Shown in pieces: positions 1 through 6,690 of a stretch of DNA of 7,983 nucleotides. Numbering within the stretch: position 1 is the first letter of the stretch; each line of letters begins with the position of its first letter. The DNA is from Gemmatimonadota bacterium. GTDB taxonomy: Bacteria; Gemmatimonadota; Gemmatimonadetes; JACCXV01. The position numbers and the translations under genes are program-made. The notes under the pieces are model-generated. The model saw only the letters and a program-made list of their open reading frames with translations, made no database searches and was not told the DNA's origin. The DNA is taken from contig JACCXV010000189.1 in assembly GCA_013696835.1 (NCBI GenBank), forward strand, positions 1 through 7,983, read 5' to 3'.

Positions 1-143
1 ATGTGATGGATCTCGTGCACACCTTGTTCGAGTGGCTGGAGGCAAGGGCGCCGTCACGCTTTCAGGGCGTGCCGATCCCCGCCCTCTGCGGCGCGGCAGC
101 CTCGCCCGCCGGTGACCCCGTGCCGCCCAGCACCCTGGAATAG
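1..143 (+). CDS. Possible C-terminal fragment of a convergent gene (partial at left edge)
   Basis: An open frame enters from the left edge (codons in frame with base 3) and ends at the TAG at 141-143, giving about 46 residues. The first part reads like an ordinary protein, with a segment DLVHTLFEWLEARAPSRFQ, and its codons mostly end in G or C. It would overlap the 3' end of the minus-strand family 4 glycosyltransferase by about 80 bases, where that protein is only a Gly/Ala/Pro-rich tail. No domain can be recognised from so short a piece. In GC-rich DNA, chance open frames are common, so this may be non-coding. The minus strand of bases 1-61 also shows a weak open frame but with poor codon use and no ribosome binding site. 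Confidence 0.3.
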   Translation, partial: VMDLVHTLFEWLEARAPSRFQGVPIPALCGAAASPAGDPVPPSTLE

Positions 144-1285
144 ACCGCCTCCACCCCTTCGGCCGTGCGCTCCCAGCTGTAGTTCTCCGCCACGCTCCGG
201 CGCGCGGCCTCGCCCAGGCGGGACGCGAGCTCGCGATCGTCCAGCATCCGCAGGATGCCCCGCGCCAGATCCCCTGCGTCTCGCCCGCCCACGATCCAGG
301 CGGTGTTGCCGTGCTGCAGGTGGGCCGCCGAGCCCTCGAAGGAGACGATCGGCGCGGCCGCCGCCATGTAGTTCATGAGCTTCTGCGGACTCCCGCCGCC
401 GCTCGCCGGCCGCGGGTTGACCGTCACGTCCGCGGAGGCGAGGAGAGGGAGCATCTCCTCGAACCCCGCATTCACGACCTCGACCGCGTCGCGGATGCCG
501 AGCTCCCGCGCCAGCGCCTCGTACGGGTCGAACCGGCCATCGGTCACGATCAGGAGCCGCACGTCGGGATGCTCGTCGCGCACCTGGCGGAACGCCCGCA
601 GCAGCAGGTCGATCCCCTGATACGCAGCGGTGTTTCCCGCGAACACCACCGTCCGTCCCGGCGGGGCTGCCGCGGCCCGGCCGGCCTCCAGCAACGCCTG
701 CTCCACCCCGTTCCCAACCACCGTCACGTCGTCGGGGGAGCATGCCCGGAGCTCGAGAAGCGTTGCGCGAATGCTCTCGCTCACCGCGATCACATGCGCG
801 GCGCGTCCGGGGAGCCGGCGGTCGAGCACGGCGCCGACCGCGCCTTTCACGCGGCGGGTGAGACCCAACCGATAGAAGGGCAGCTCCGAGGCGAGGAGCG
901 TGTGCGCGTCGTAGATCACCGGCGGCCGCCCGCGCGAGCGGAGTGACAGCCCGAGCACCAGGCCCTCGTAGTGGTGCGCGTGGATGACGTCCGGAGGATG
1001 GCTGCGCACGACGCTGCCGAGCTTCAGGCGCAGCAGCGCGTTCAGCAGAAGCAGCTTCACATACGTCGGCCCGGGGGACACGCGCCTGTAGGCAGGCACG
1101 GCGGGGATGCGGTGGATCCGGAAGGGCAGGTGACCGACGTCCTCACCGAGATGATACGTGACCACGTGCACGTCGTGCCCGCGCCTCCCGAGCGCCTCCG
1201 CCATGCGGAAGATCCGGATCGGCGTCCCGCGCGGCCACGGGAAGGGGCATGCGGCCACCATCACGACGCGGTAGCGCTGGCTCAG
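62..1285 (-). CDS. Family 4 glycosyltransferase (GT-B fold)
   Basis: Transfers a sugar from a nucleotide-sugar donor onto an acceptor, probably at the cytoplasmic face of the membrane during surface glycan synthesis. Counting from the GTG at 1264 as residue 1 (400 aa), the N-terminal acceptor domain shows PFPWPRGTPIR (7-17) followed by helix FRMAEALGRRGHDV, DVIHAHHYEG (92-101) and YDAHTL (118-123). The linker region has VIAVSESIR (158-166) and VVGNGV (182-187). The C-terminal donor domain shows VVFAGNTAAYQGIDLLL (206-222) and SPQKLMNYMAA (292-302), which replaces the usual EX7E region. The GTG or ATG starts (1264, 1261) would cut off most of the first beta strand. An in-frame CTG at 1285, seven bases after GGAGG, restores RYRVVMVAACPFP and gives 407 aa, so I chose it. 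It is the last gene of a likely GMC-GT2-GT4 operon. The C-terminal 20 residues are a low-complexity tail. Family confidence is high; the start and the sugar specificity are uncertain. Confidence 0.9.
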   Translation of the reverse strand: MSQRYRVVMVAACPFPWPRGTPIRIFRMAEALGRRGHDVHVVTYHLGEDVGHLPFRIHRIPAVPAYRRVSPGPTYVKLLLLNALLRLKLGSVVRSHPPDVIHAHHYEGLVLGLSLRSRGRPPVIYDAHTLLASELPFYRLGLTRRVKGAVGAVLDRRLPGRAAHVIAVSESIRATLLELRACSPDDVTVVGNGVEQALLEAGRAAAAPPGRTVVFAGNTAAYQGIDLLLRAFRQVRDEHPDVRLLIVTDGRFDPYEALARELGIRDAVEVVNAGFEEMLPLLASADVTVNPRPASGGGSPQKLMNYMAAAAPIVSFEGSAAHLQHGNTAWIVGGRDAGDLARGILRMLDDRELASRLGEAARRSVAENYSWERTAEGVEAVYSRVLGGTGSPAGEAAAPQRAGIGTP

Positions 1286-1289
1286 ATCG

Positions 1290-1297
1290 CCCCCTCC
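1290..1297 (-). promoter_or_regulatory. Shine-Dalgarno sequence deciding the GT4 start
   Basis: Read on the minus strand this is GGAGGGGG. The GGAGG core ends seven bases before an in-frame CTG (1285-1283) but lies 28 bases before the first conventional start, the GTG at 1264. No ATG, GTG or TTG lies in this frame within the roughly 90 bases upstream of 1264. This is the main sequence evidence for a CTG start of the glycosyltransferase. Confidence 0.5.
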
Positions 1298-1349
1298 GAG
1301 CTCGTCGTGTGATGCCCGGCGCTCGCTCCCCGACCTTCGAGGGTGCTGC

Positions 1350-2441
1350 TCACAGCCAGCCGCGCACGCGTTTCCAGTAGGCGGCTGCCATGCGATTCAA
1401 CAGTGCCTCGACGCCGCGCTCGAGCCGCCCCTGCGCCAGGCGGCGCGTGAAAGGAAGCCTCCCACCGCGCAGGATCTCCCGATCGGGAACTCGCCTCGAG
1501 CGCTGAACTCGACGCCGGCGCGCGGCGAGATCGCCGCTGTGCCCCACCATCCAGCCTACCGCGCGCAGCCATTCGCCCGTCCAGCCCTTGCGCACGACGG
1601 CGACCAGCTGCACGACCTCGTATGTGAGCAGCATGGGGGCGAGCAACACGATGGTGCGCCCCGCGTAGGACTTGGCGAGGACCTGCCAGCGGTTGCAGAT
1701 CGTGCCGTAGACACGCAGCGGCTGGAAGACGCCCGTGGTCCGCAGCGCGAGGCCCGGCGTACCGGCCCCATGGTAGCAGAGTGCGCCCGGTACCGACAGA
1801 AGAGCATGGCCGGCGAGGCGGGCGCGGACCCCGAAATCGTGATCCTCGTAGTGCATGAACAGGGCCTCGTCGAAGGGATCGGGCAGCGGCCAGCGGGCGC
1901 GATCGAACAGGAAGCAGGCCGTGACGACAGAGTCCACGTCCGAGGCCGGGGACGAGCCGTCGCCCGGCGTCGTGTCAGCCAGCGAAACGTCGGCCTCGTG
2001 CAGGGTCATGAGCCCGAGATAGTGGCAGCCGGCGCCGCTGAACTGGATCGTGCCCGGGTCGTCGGCGTAGAGCACGCGCGGCATGGCGACGGCCGCATCT
2101 GCGCGCTCGTCGAGCGCGCGCCCCAGGTGGCCGGCACAGGCCGGCGCGAGCACGACGTCGTTGTCCACGAACAGGACGCGCGCCGTGGACGCCTGCCGGA
2201 GACCCGCGTTGCGCGCGGCTCCGGGCCCTCCGTTCCTTCCGGTGGCGTGGATCCGCACGCCTGGGAAGCGGCTGCGGACCATCTCGACGCTGTCATCGGT
2301 GGAAGCGTTGTCCACGAGCAGGATCTCCACGAAGGCGTCGCTGGAAGCCGTCGCGGCGGCGAGCGTATCGGGCAGCGACTCGGCGCCGTTGTAGTTCACC
2401 ACGCACAGCGTGACCCCGCCGCCAGGCCCCGCAGGGCTCAC
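1350..2441 (-). CDS. Family 2 glycosyltransferase (rhamnosyltransferase-like, GT-A fold)
   Basis: An inverting glycosyltransferase of 363 aa, of the WbbL/rhamnosyltransferase-like type, likely adding one sugar to a lipid-linked glycan. Visible motifs are VVNYNG (14-19), VDNASTDDS (43-51) for nucleotide binding, RNGGPGAARNAGL (69-81), the metal-binding DXD-like VDND (92-95), and HYEDHDFGVRARLAG (197-211) holding the probable catalytic acid pair. After the catalytic domain come the family-typical NRWQVLAKSY (250-259) and a hydrophobic stretch at about 262-284, which suggests membrane association. A strongly basic tail with RRRRVQRSRR (308-317) follows. It starts at GTG 2441, which overlaps the TGA of the upstream oxidoreductase in the sequence GTGA. 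There is no good ribosome binding site directly ahead, so translation is probably coupled to the upstream gene. The sugar and acceptor cannot be told from sequence. Confidence 0.93.
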   Translation of the reverse strand: MSPAGPGGGVTLCVVNYNGAESLPDTLAAATASSDAFVEILLVDNASTDDSVEMVRSRFPGVRIHATGRNGGPGAARNAGLRQASTARVLFVDNDVVLAPACAGHLGRALDERADAAVAMPRVLYADDPGTIQFSGAGCHYLGLMTLHEADVSLADTTPGDGSSPASDVDSVVTACFLFDRARWPLPDPFDEALFMHYEDHDFGVRARLAGHALLSVPGALCYHGAGTPGLALRTTGVFQPLRVYGTICNRWQVLAKSYAGRTIVLLAPMLLTYEVVQLVAVVRKGWTGEWLRAVGWMVGHSGDLAARRRRVQRSRRVPDREILRGGRLPFTRRLAQGRLERGVEALLNRMAAAYWKRVRGWL

Positions 2442-4060
2442 GTGAGCGGGCTCGGCCCTTGTCGTATCACCGACTTCAGATGATCTGCCAGCCGGATCGC
2501 GAGCGCGACGATCGTGAGCGTGGGGTTGGTGTATCCCGCCGTCGGAAAGACCGAGCTCCCGGCCGCGAACAGGTTCTTCACGCCGTGCACGCGGCAGTCC
2601 GGATCCACCACGCCCAGGCGCGGGTCCCGGTGCATGCGCGTCGTGCCCATGTGGTGCTTCCCCCCGGTGAGGGAGCGCGGCCCGTGCGGTCCGCCGTCCA
2701 GGTCGAGCTCCAGCCTGCCCTGCCCACCGGCCCGCAGAGCTCCGTCGAGGAGCTCCAGCGCCCGGCGCATGCTCGGGATCTCTCTACCGCTCAGGCGCCA
2801 GTCCAGGCGGACGCGGTTCTTGCCCAGCACGTCGGTGTCGCGGACGAGCGTGACGCGACTCTCGCGATTCGGTGGCGACTCGACGTAGGCCCGCACGCGA
2901 AGCCGCTCGATGGGTCCGCTCCTCGCGAAGGCCTTCCGCCAGAGCGCGATGCCCACCTGGTCCAGGTCGGTCAGGACATTGGCGAGCTGGGCCAGGGGAC
3001 GCACGACCAAGCCACGGCCGCGCAGCCTCTCCCAGATCTCGAGTGCCGAAGTCACTCCCCGGGACGAGAACGCGTCATGCGCTTCGTACCGCGGGCGGAA
3101 GAACATCGCGGCGTTCAGCAGCCGCTCCTCGCGAAGCTTCGCCTCCGCGACGGCGAAGACGCCGCGCACGGCACTCCGGGCGGCCACTCGGGGTGATCCG
3201 CCGGGTGTCATGCTGCGCGGGAAGTAGAAGCCGAGGTCGACGTACGGATCGGCAGGAAAGAACGAGCCCGCGTCCACGAAGACATGCTCCATGAAGTACC
3301 GCCCCACCGCGTCGTGGGCGTTGGCGAGCCCCGCCTCGGACGTGCCCCGGGAGAGCAGCAGCAGGCGCGCGTTCTCGATCCCTCCGGCGGCGAGCACGAA
3401 GGTCCGCGCGGCGACCTCGCACCCCTTCCCGCTCAGCGTACGGATCACCAGGCGGGTGACGGCGGTCTGCGAGTCATCGACGCGCAGCTCGACGGCGTTC
3501 GCGTGCAGCAGCGTGCGCACGTTCGGCGCTCCCCGGATCCGCGAGCGGTGGACCCTTCCGAAATCGGTCGGCGGGCTGACGTGGAAGATGGCGTGCACGA
3601 TCTCGCCTTCGGCGAGGGGTAGGGGACGCGCCTCGGGCGTGTGCCACGCGTCCGGTTCGTAGACGTAGGGCCCCACCTCGACATACGGGTGGGCGCGGGC
3701 GTAGAAGGAATCCAGGTGGGACTTGTTGAACGGCCAGCCGCTGCAGGGGACCCACGGGCGCTGCTCGAAGTCGATCGGATCGAGCGGCCGGCACCAGCCC
3801 GCCCACACGCGGGTCGTGCCGCCGAATCCCCCCATGCGCGTGGCTTCGAGCGGGAAGTAGGGCACACCGACGCTCTCTCCCCCGCTCAGCGAGCGCGGCT
3901 GCCGTTCCGCATCCAGTCCCCCGCTCTCGACGAGCAGCACGCGGAAGTCGGCTCCCGCGAGCTCGCAGGCGAGGGTGATGCCTGCCGCACCCGCGCCGAC
4001 GATGCAGACGTCGGCCTCGAGGGTGGCGGCGTCGGAGAGCGTGCGGGCATCGATGAACAG
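2438..4060 (-). CDS. GMC-family FAD-dependent oxidoreductase
   Basis: A flavoprotein of the glucose-methanol-choline family that oxidises an alcohol group, here perhaps a sugar hydroxyl given its glycosyltransferase partners (inference). Counting from GTG 4156 (572 aa), the FAD site is DVCIVGAGAAGITLA (49-63, GxGxxG at 54-59) with the ribose-binding Glu at 77 in LLVESGG. The flavin-contact region is GGTTRVWAGWCRPLD (112-126), and VLAAGGIENARLLL (254-267) follows. The C-terminal GMC signature is KHHMGTTRMH (500-509), then NLFAAGSSVFPTAGYTNPT (528-546), giving a His-Asn catalytic pair at about H501/H502 and N544. The conserved fold begins near residue 33 (LFIDARTL). A CTG there (4060-4058) lies six bases after AGGAG, giving 540 aa, and I chose it. 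The GTGs at 4156, 4114 or 4111 are alternatives, but 4156 would overlap the start of the divergent protease gene. It is the first gene of the operon. Confidence 0.92.
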   Translation of the reverse strand: MFIDARTLSDAATLEADVCIVGAGAAGITLACELAGADFRVLLVESGGLDAERQPRSLSGGESVGVPYFPLEATRMGGFGGTTRVWAGWCRPLDPIDFEQRPWVPCSGWPFNKSHLDSFYARAHPYVEVGPYVYEPDAWHTPEARPLPLAEGEIVHAIFHVSPPTDFGRVHRSRIRGAPNVRTLLHANAVELRVDDSQTAVTRLVIRTLSGKGCEVAARTFVLAAGGIENARLLLLSRGTSEAGLANAHDAVGRYFMEHVFVDAGSFFPADPYVDLGFYFPRSMTPGGSPRVAARSAVRGVFAVAEAKLREERLLNAAMFFRPRYEAHDAFSSRGVTSALEIWERLRGRGLVVRPLAQLANVLTDLDQVGIALWRKAFARSGPIERLRVRAYVESPPNRESRVTLVRDTDVLGKNRVRLDWRLSGREIPSMRRALELLDGALRAGGQGRLELDLDGGPHGPRSLTGGKHHMGTTRMHRDPRLGVVDPDCRVHGVKNLFAAGSSVFPTAGYTNPTLTIVALAIRLADHLKSVIRQGPSPLT

Positions 4061-4066
4061 CGGGCG

Positions 4067-4071
4067 CTCCT
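4067..4071 (-). promoter_or_regulatory. Shine-Dalgarno sequence for the oxidoreductase CTG start
   Basis: On the minus strand AGGAG is followed by CGCCCG and then the in-frame CTG at 4060. The six-base spacing is ideal, and the resulting N-terminus (FIDARTLSDAATLEADV) matches what I remember of how related GMC proteins begin. A GAGGAG further upstream (near 4132) is 14 or more bases from the GTGs at 4114 and 4111. Confidence 0.45.
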
Positions 4072-4090
4072 GGTGGGATTCCAGACCCTC

Positions 4091-4120
4091 TTGACCCGCT
4101 CCCGACTCCACCACGAGACT
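4091..4120 (+). promoter_or_regulatory. Candidate sigma-70-type promoter for the M48 protease
   Basis: TTGACC (4091-4096) matches the -35 consensus at five of six bases. Eighteen bases later GAGACT (4115-4120) is a weak -10 with three of six matches. A transcript starting near 4127 would have a leader of about 20 bases before the ATG at 4148. The site falls inside the 87-base interval between the two divergent starts, if the oxidoreductase starts at 4060. The weak -10 makes this tentative. Confidence 0.25.
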
Positions 4121-4147
4121 TGGGGCCGCTCCTCGTCTTTGCAAGCC

Positions 4148-5113
4148 ATGGACCACCCAACGCCCTTGCGGCTCGGCTCGCTCATCCTAACGCCCCTGCG
4201 GCTCGCCCTCATCGCCTCTCTCCTGCTCGCGGGCGCCGGCTCGGCACAGGTCGATGCCGGCGACGAGCAGCAGATCCGGGCCCGGCAGCGGCTGATAGCG
4301 CACCAGAAGCACGCCGACGTCGTGGCAGCGAGTCTGCTTTCCGCTATGCCCGAGAGCTCCCGCCACAAGCCGGTGCCCTACCTGGGTTTGCACATCGCGG
4401 ATCACAAGTCGGGGGAGAACGCGCTGCTGGGACGCGCGGTCGGGCTCTCGAAGCCCGAGCATCCATTCGTCTACGCGGTTGATCCGACCGGCCCGGCCGA
4501 GAAGGCGGGTATGCAGCCCGGCGACCAGGTGCTGGGGTTGGGCGAGGAGGCGGTCCCGGACGCCAAGCGCTTCCACAAGCTGGCTGCGAAGTCGGACCTT
4601 CGTTTCCCGCTGCGCATCGCAGTTCTGCGGGATGGTCGCGAGATGGAGTTCGAGCTGGCGGAGAGTCGCCGGCCCCGGGACCTGGAGGTCCTCGTGTTCG
4701 GCGACGGCGTGAACGTCAACGCATTCGCGCACCCCAAGGGCATCGTCGTGACGAGCGGAATGCTGAACTTCCTCGAGAACGACAGCGAGGTCGCGGTGGT
4801 GATGGGCCACGAGCTCGCGCACATCGTGAAGGGCCACTTCTCGACCAGCTACCGGGAAGGCTACTGGCAGCCGTACTTCTCGCAGGACCTGGAGAAGGAG
4901 GCCGACCGCTGGGGGCTGGAGCTGGCGCACCGGGCCGGCTTCAACCCCGAGGTGGGGGTGGCGATCTGGGAGCGGATGGATGCCGAGCTGCCGCGGCATC
5001 TGGGCGAGCAGTTCTTCGCGTCGCACCCTTCGACGCCGCAGCGGATCGCGACGGCGCGGAGGGTGGCGGAGGAGCTCGAGGCCTCCACTCGGGCGCAGGA
5101 AAGCGAACCCTAG
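4148..5113 (+). CDS. Secreted PDZ-M48 family zinc metalloprotease
   Basis: A 321-aa protease predicted to be exported and to cleave proteins in the envelope. The N-terminus carries a signal peptide: hydrophobic LALIASLLLAGAGSA with likely cleavage after A33. There is no lipobox cysteine. Residues 77-170 form a PDZ-like domain (YLGLHIADH, VDPTGPAEKAGMQPGDQVLGL, IAVLRDGREMEFEL), probably for substrate binding. The M48 domain follows, with zinc motif HELAH (221-225, catalytic E222). The third ligand is E249 within EKEAD, in the family pattern ExxxD, and the conserved HPSTPQRI is at 293-300. All expected catalytic residues are present. The ATG at 4148 is chosen because it starts a clean signal peptide, although no Shine-Dalgarno precedes it. 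The open frame itself runs far upstream, antisense to the oxidoreductase, and that part is not coding. The TTG at 4166 is an alternative start. It converges with the downstream ligase gene with a 4-base overlap. Confidence 0.92.
   Translation: MDHPTPLRLGSLILTPLRLALIASLLLAGAGSAQVDAGDEQQIRARQRLIAHQKHADVVAASLLSAMPESSRHKPVPYLGLHIADHKSGENALLGRAVGLSKPEHPFVYAVDPTGPAEKAGMQPGDQVLGLGEEAVPDAKRFHKLAAKSDLRFPLRIAVLRDGREMEFELAESRRPRDLEVLVFGDGVNVNAFAHPKGIVVTSGMLNFLENDSEVAVVMGHELAHIVKGHFSTSYREGYWQPYFSQDLEKEADRWGLELAHRAGFNPEVGVAIWERMDAELPRHLGEQFFASHPSTPQRIATARRVAEELEASTRAQESEP
4159..4218 (+). repeat. Imperfect 30-base tandem duplication in the protease signal peptide
   Basis: AACGCCCTTGCGGCTCG (4159-4175) recurs as AACGCCCCTGCGGCTCG (4189-4205), 17 bases with one mismatch, exactly 30 bases apart. 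The rest of each unit is a looser match (CTCATC in both). In protein it gives TPLRLGSLIL followed by TPLRLALIAS, so the reading frame is kept and the start of the signal peptide is lengthened by about ten residues. Confidence 0.7.
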
Positions 5114-6690
5114 TCCCGCTTCAGATCCGGGTCGGCGTACGTCAGCGCGGCGCGCGCCTCTTCGTCCAGCACCGCGAGCGCACGAGCGTAGATCGCGTCC
5201 ACCTCGGCCGGCGAGTCGCCTACGGCGATCAGCCCGAGCCGCCCGCACTCCCCCATCGCGCTCATCATGTGGAAGACGACGCCGGTCTGCCGCGTCGGGT
5301 CGAAGTGCAAGCCGTGCCGCGCGACGATGTCGAACAGGTCCGCGGGCGTGAAGACGCGATAGAGCGGCGACTCGACGTGGTCGCTCGCCATGAAGAACTT
5401 CCGGCGCCCACCCGGCGCCGTGAAGGTGGCCGTCTCCGGATCGTAGGTGCCGTCCGTGAGGAACTGCAGCGTGAGGAAGGGGTGGGTCGTCCCGCCCTTC
5501 CGCAGGTTCAGCTCGATCGCGTACGGTTCCCAGCCGCCGTCGTCGGAGCGCACGACCACGAAGTCCAGGGCGAACCGCCCCAGCACGCCCTCCTTCGCCA
5601 GCCGCGCTCCCACCTTCGCCGCCTCGCGCGTGATGGCCGGCGCGTACTCGGGATCGGCCGGGAAGCGGCAGCCCAGGTAGCTCTGGCCGCTGGCGCCGCC
5701 CAGCACCTGGTCGTGCGTCGAGAGCAGCTCGATCTCGCCGAGCGGGTTCACGCGCAGCTGGACGCTCGGGCTGCGGAACTCGTGCCCCTGGATGCGCTCC
5801 TCGACGACCCCGCCGTGAATCGCGAGCTTCGCGAGAAAGCTCTCGCAGCCGAGCCCCGGGTGCTCGCAGCGCATGGCGCGCACGCGTGACGCGACGCCCT
5901 CCTCCGTTGTGGTGCCTTCAGTTCCATCCGCCGGAAGTCCGGCGAGATCGACTACCGCGTTGCCTTCGCCGGAGACGCCCTCGTTCAGCTTCACGATCAC
6001 CTGCGAGAGCGCGGGCCTCCGCTTCCGCATCTCCGCGATGGCCGCGACGAGCTGCACCTCGGACGTGAGATCCTCCTGGCCCAGAGGGTGCAGCACCCCT
6101 TCCTCGGCGAAAAGCCGCCGGCAGCCGCTCTTGCTGCCGAGCGGGAGGAACTTCGGATCCGCACCGTACATCGGGATCCCCAGCCGCAGCGCGAGATCGC
6201 GCTCCAGCCAGGTGGTGATGAACGGCACCAGATGCGCCCGGCGCGGATCGGGGATCAGCGAGCGGATGTGCTCGATCAGGCGCGGGCGCTCGAGCAGCTT
6301 CCGGCTCAACGGCCGCGGGGAGCCGTCGAGCGGCGCGACGAGGAAGAGCCGCTGCCTGGCGTGGCTGGAGATGACGCCCGGCAGGAGATCGAGGTAGTAG
6401 TCGATGATGTTCGGCGCGATCGCCTGCGACGTGACGTAGACCAGCCGCGCGCGCGGCTGCCGGAGCAGCAGCAGCAGGAACAGGAAGCGCTCCTCGTAGG
6501 CCTGCATCTCCGCTCCGCTGAGCGCGATCTCGACGCTCATCGACGGCACGACGACGATCGTCTGCTCGTCCTGCGTCAGCGAGCGGATGGAAGCCCAGAG
6601 CGGAACGAGGCGCTGCTGGAGGCGATCGAAGCGGGCGGCGGCCTCCTCGGGCGCGAGGTCGAGTGGGGGGTGCGGGAGCGTGCCGGTCAT
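5110..6690 (-). CDS. ATP-grasp ligase, peptide ligase PGM1-related
   Basis: A 526-aa ATP-dependent carboxylate-amine ligase resembling PGM1, the ATP-grasp enzyme that joins a peptide to a nonproteinogenic amino acid in pheganomycin biosynthesis. Such enzymes activate a carboxylate as acyl phosphate and attack it with an amine. The N-terminal domain shows TIVVVPSMSVE (44-54), YEERFLFLLLLLRQP (65-79), VYVTSQAIAPNIIDYYLDLLPG (84-105) and LLERPRLIEHIR (132-143). The ATP-grasp part has LGSKSGCRRLF (184-194), the nucleotide lysine and glycine-rich loop VIVKLNEGVSGEGNA (231-245), EERIQGHEFRSPSVQLRVNP (297-316) and the metal region FALDFVVV (373-380) plus IELNLRKGGTTHPF (392-405, E393 and N395). A C-terminal domain of about 100 residues follows. 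The start is ATG 6690 with AGGA nine bases upstream. A longer open frame to 6945 adds unrelated, antisense-like residues and is rejected. Substrates cannot be inferred; no precursor peptide is visible nearby. Confidence 0.88.
   Translation of the reverse strand: MTGTLPHPPLDLAPEEAAARFDRLQQRLVPLWASIRSLTQDEQTIVVVPSMSVEIALSGAEMQAYEERFLFLLLLLRQPRARLVYVTSQAIAPNIIDYYLDLLPGVISSHARQRLFLVAPLDGSPRPLSRKLLERPRLIEHIRSLIPDPRRAHLVPFITTWLERDLALRLGIPMYGADPKFLPLGSKSGCRRLFAEEGVLHPLGQEDLTSEVQLVAAIAEMRKRRPALSQVIVKLNEGVSGEGNAVVDLAGLPADGTEGTTTEEGVASRVRAMRCEHPGLGCESFLAKLAIHGGVVEERIQGHEFRSPSVQLRVNPLGEIELLSTHDQVLGGASGQSYLGCRFPADPEYAPAITREAAKVGARLAKEGVLGRFALDFVVVRSDDGGWEPYAIELNLRKGGTTHPFLTLQFLTDGTYDPETATFTAPGGRRKFFMASDHVESPLYRVFTPADLFDIVARHGLHFDPTRQTGVVFHMMSAMGECGRLGLIAVGDSPAEVDAIYARALAVLDEEARAALTYADPDLKRD

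Noticed and set aside
1539..2483. Long plus-strand open frame (314 aa) antisense to the family 2 glycosyltransferase
   Set aside because: Its sequence is rich in Arg, Gly, Ala, Val and His without any domain, and it mirrors the codon pattern of a clearly conserved gene on the other strand; long antisense frames are expected at this GC content.
3641..4147. Upstream extension of the M48 protease frame
   Set aside because: It runs antisense through the conserved FAD-binding part of the oxidoreductase and carries no signal peptide or domain; the ATG at 4148 gives a proper signal peptide.
4187..5248. Minus-strand open frame (353 aa) antisense to the M48 protease
   Set aside because: It is made of Arg/His/Leu-rich shadow sequence opposite the HELAH-containing gene.
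6465..6485. CAG-rich short repeat in the ligase gene
   Set aside because: It simply encodes a leucine-rich helix (FLLLLL) with the preferred CTG codon.
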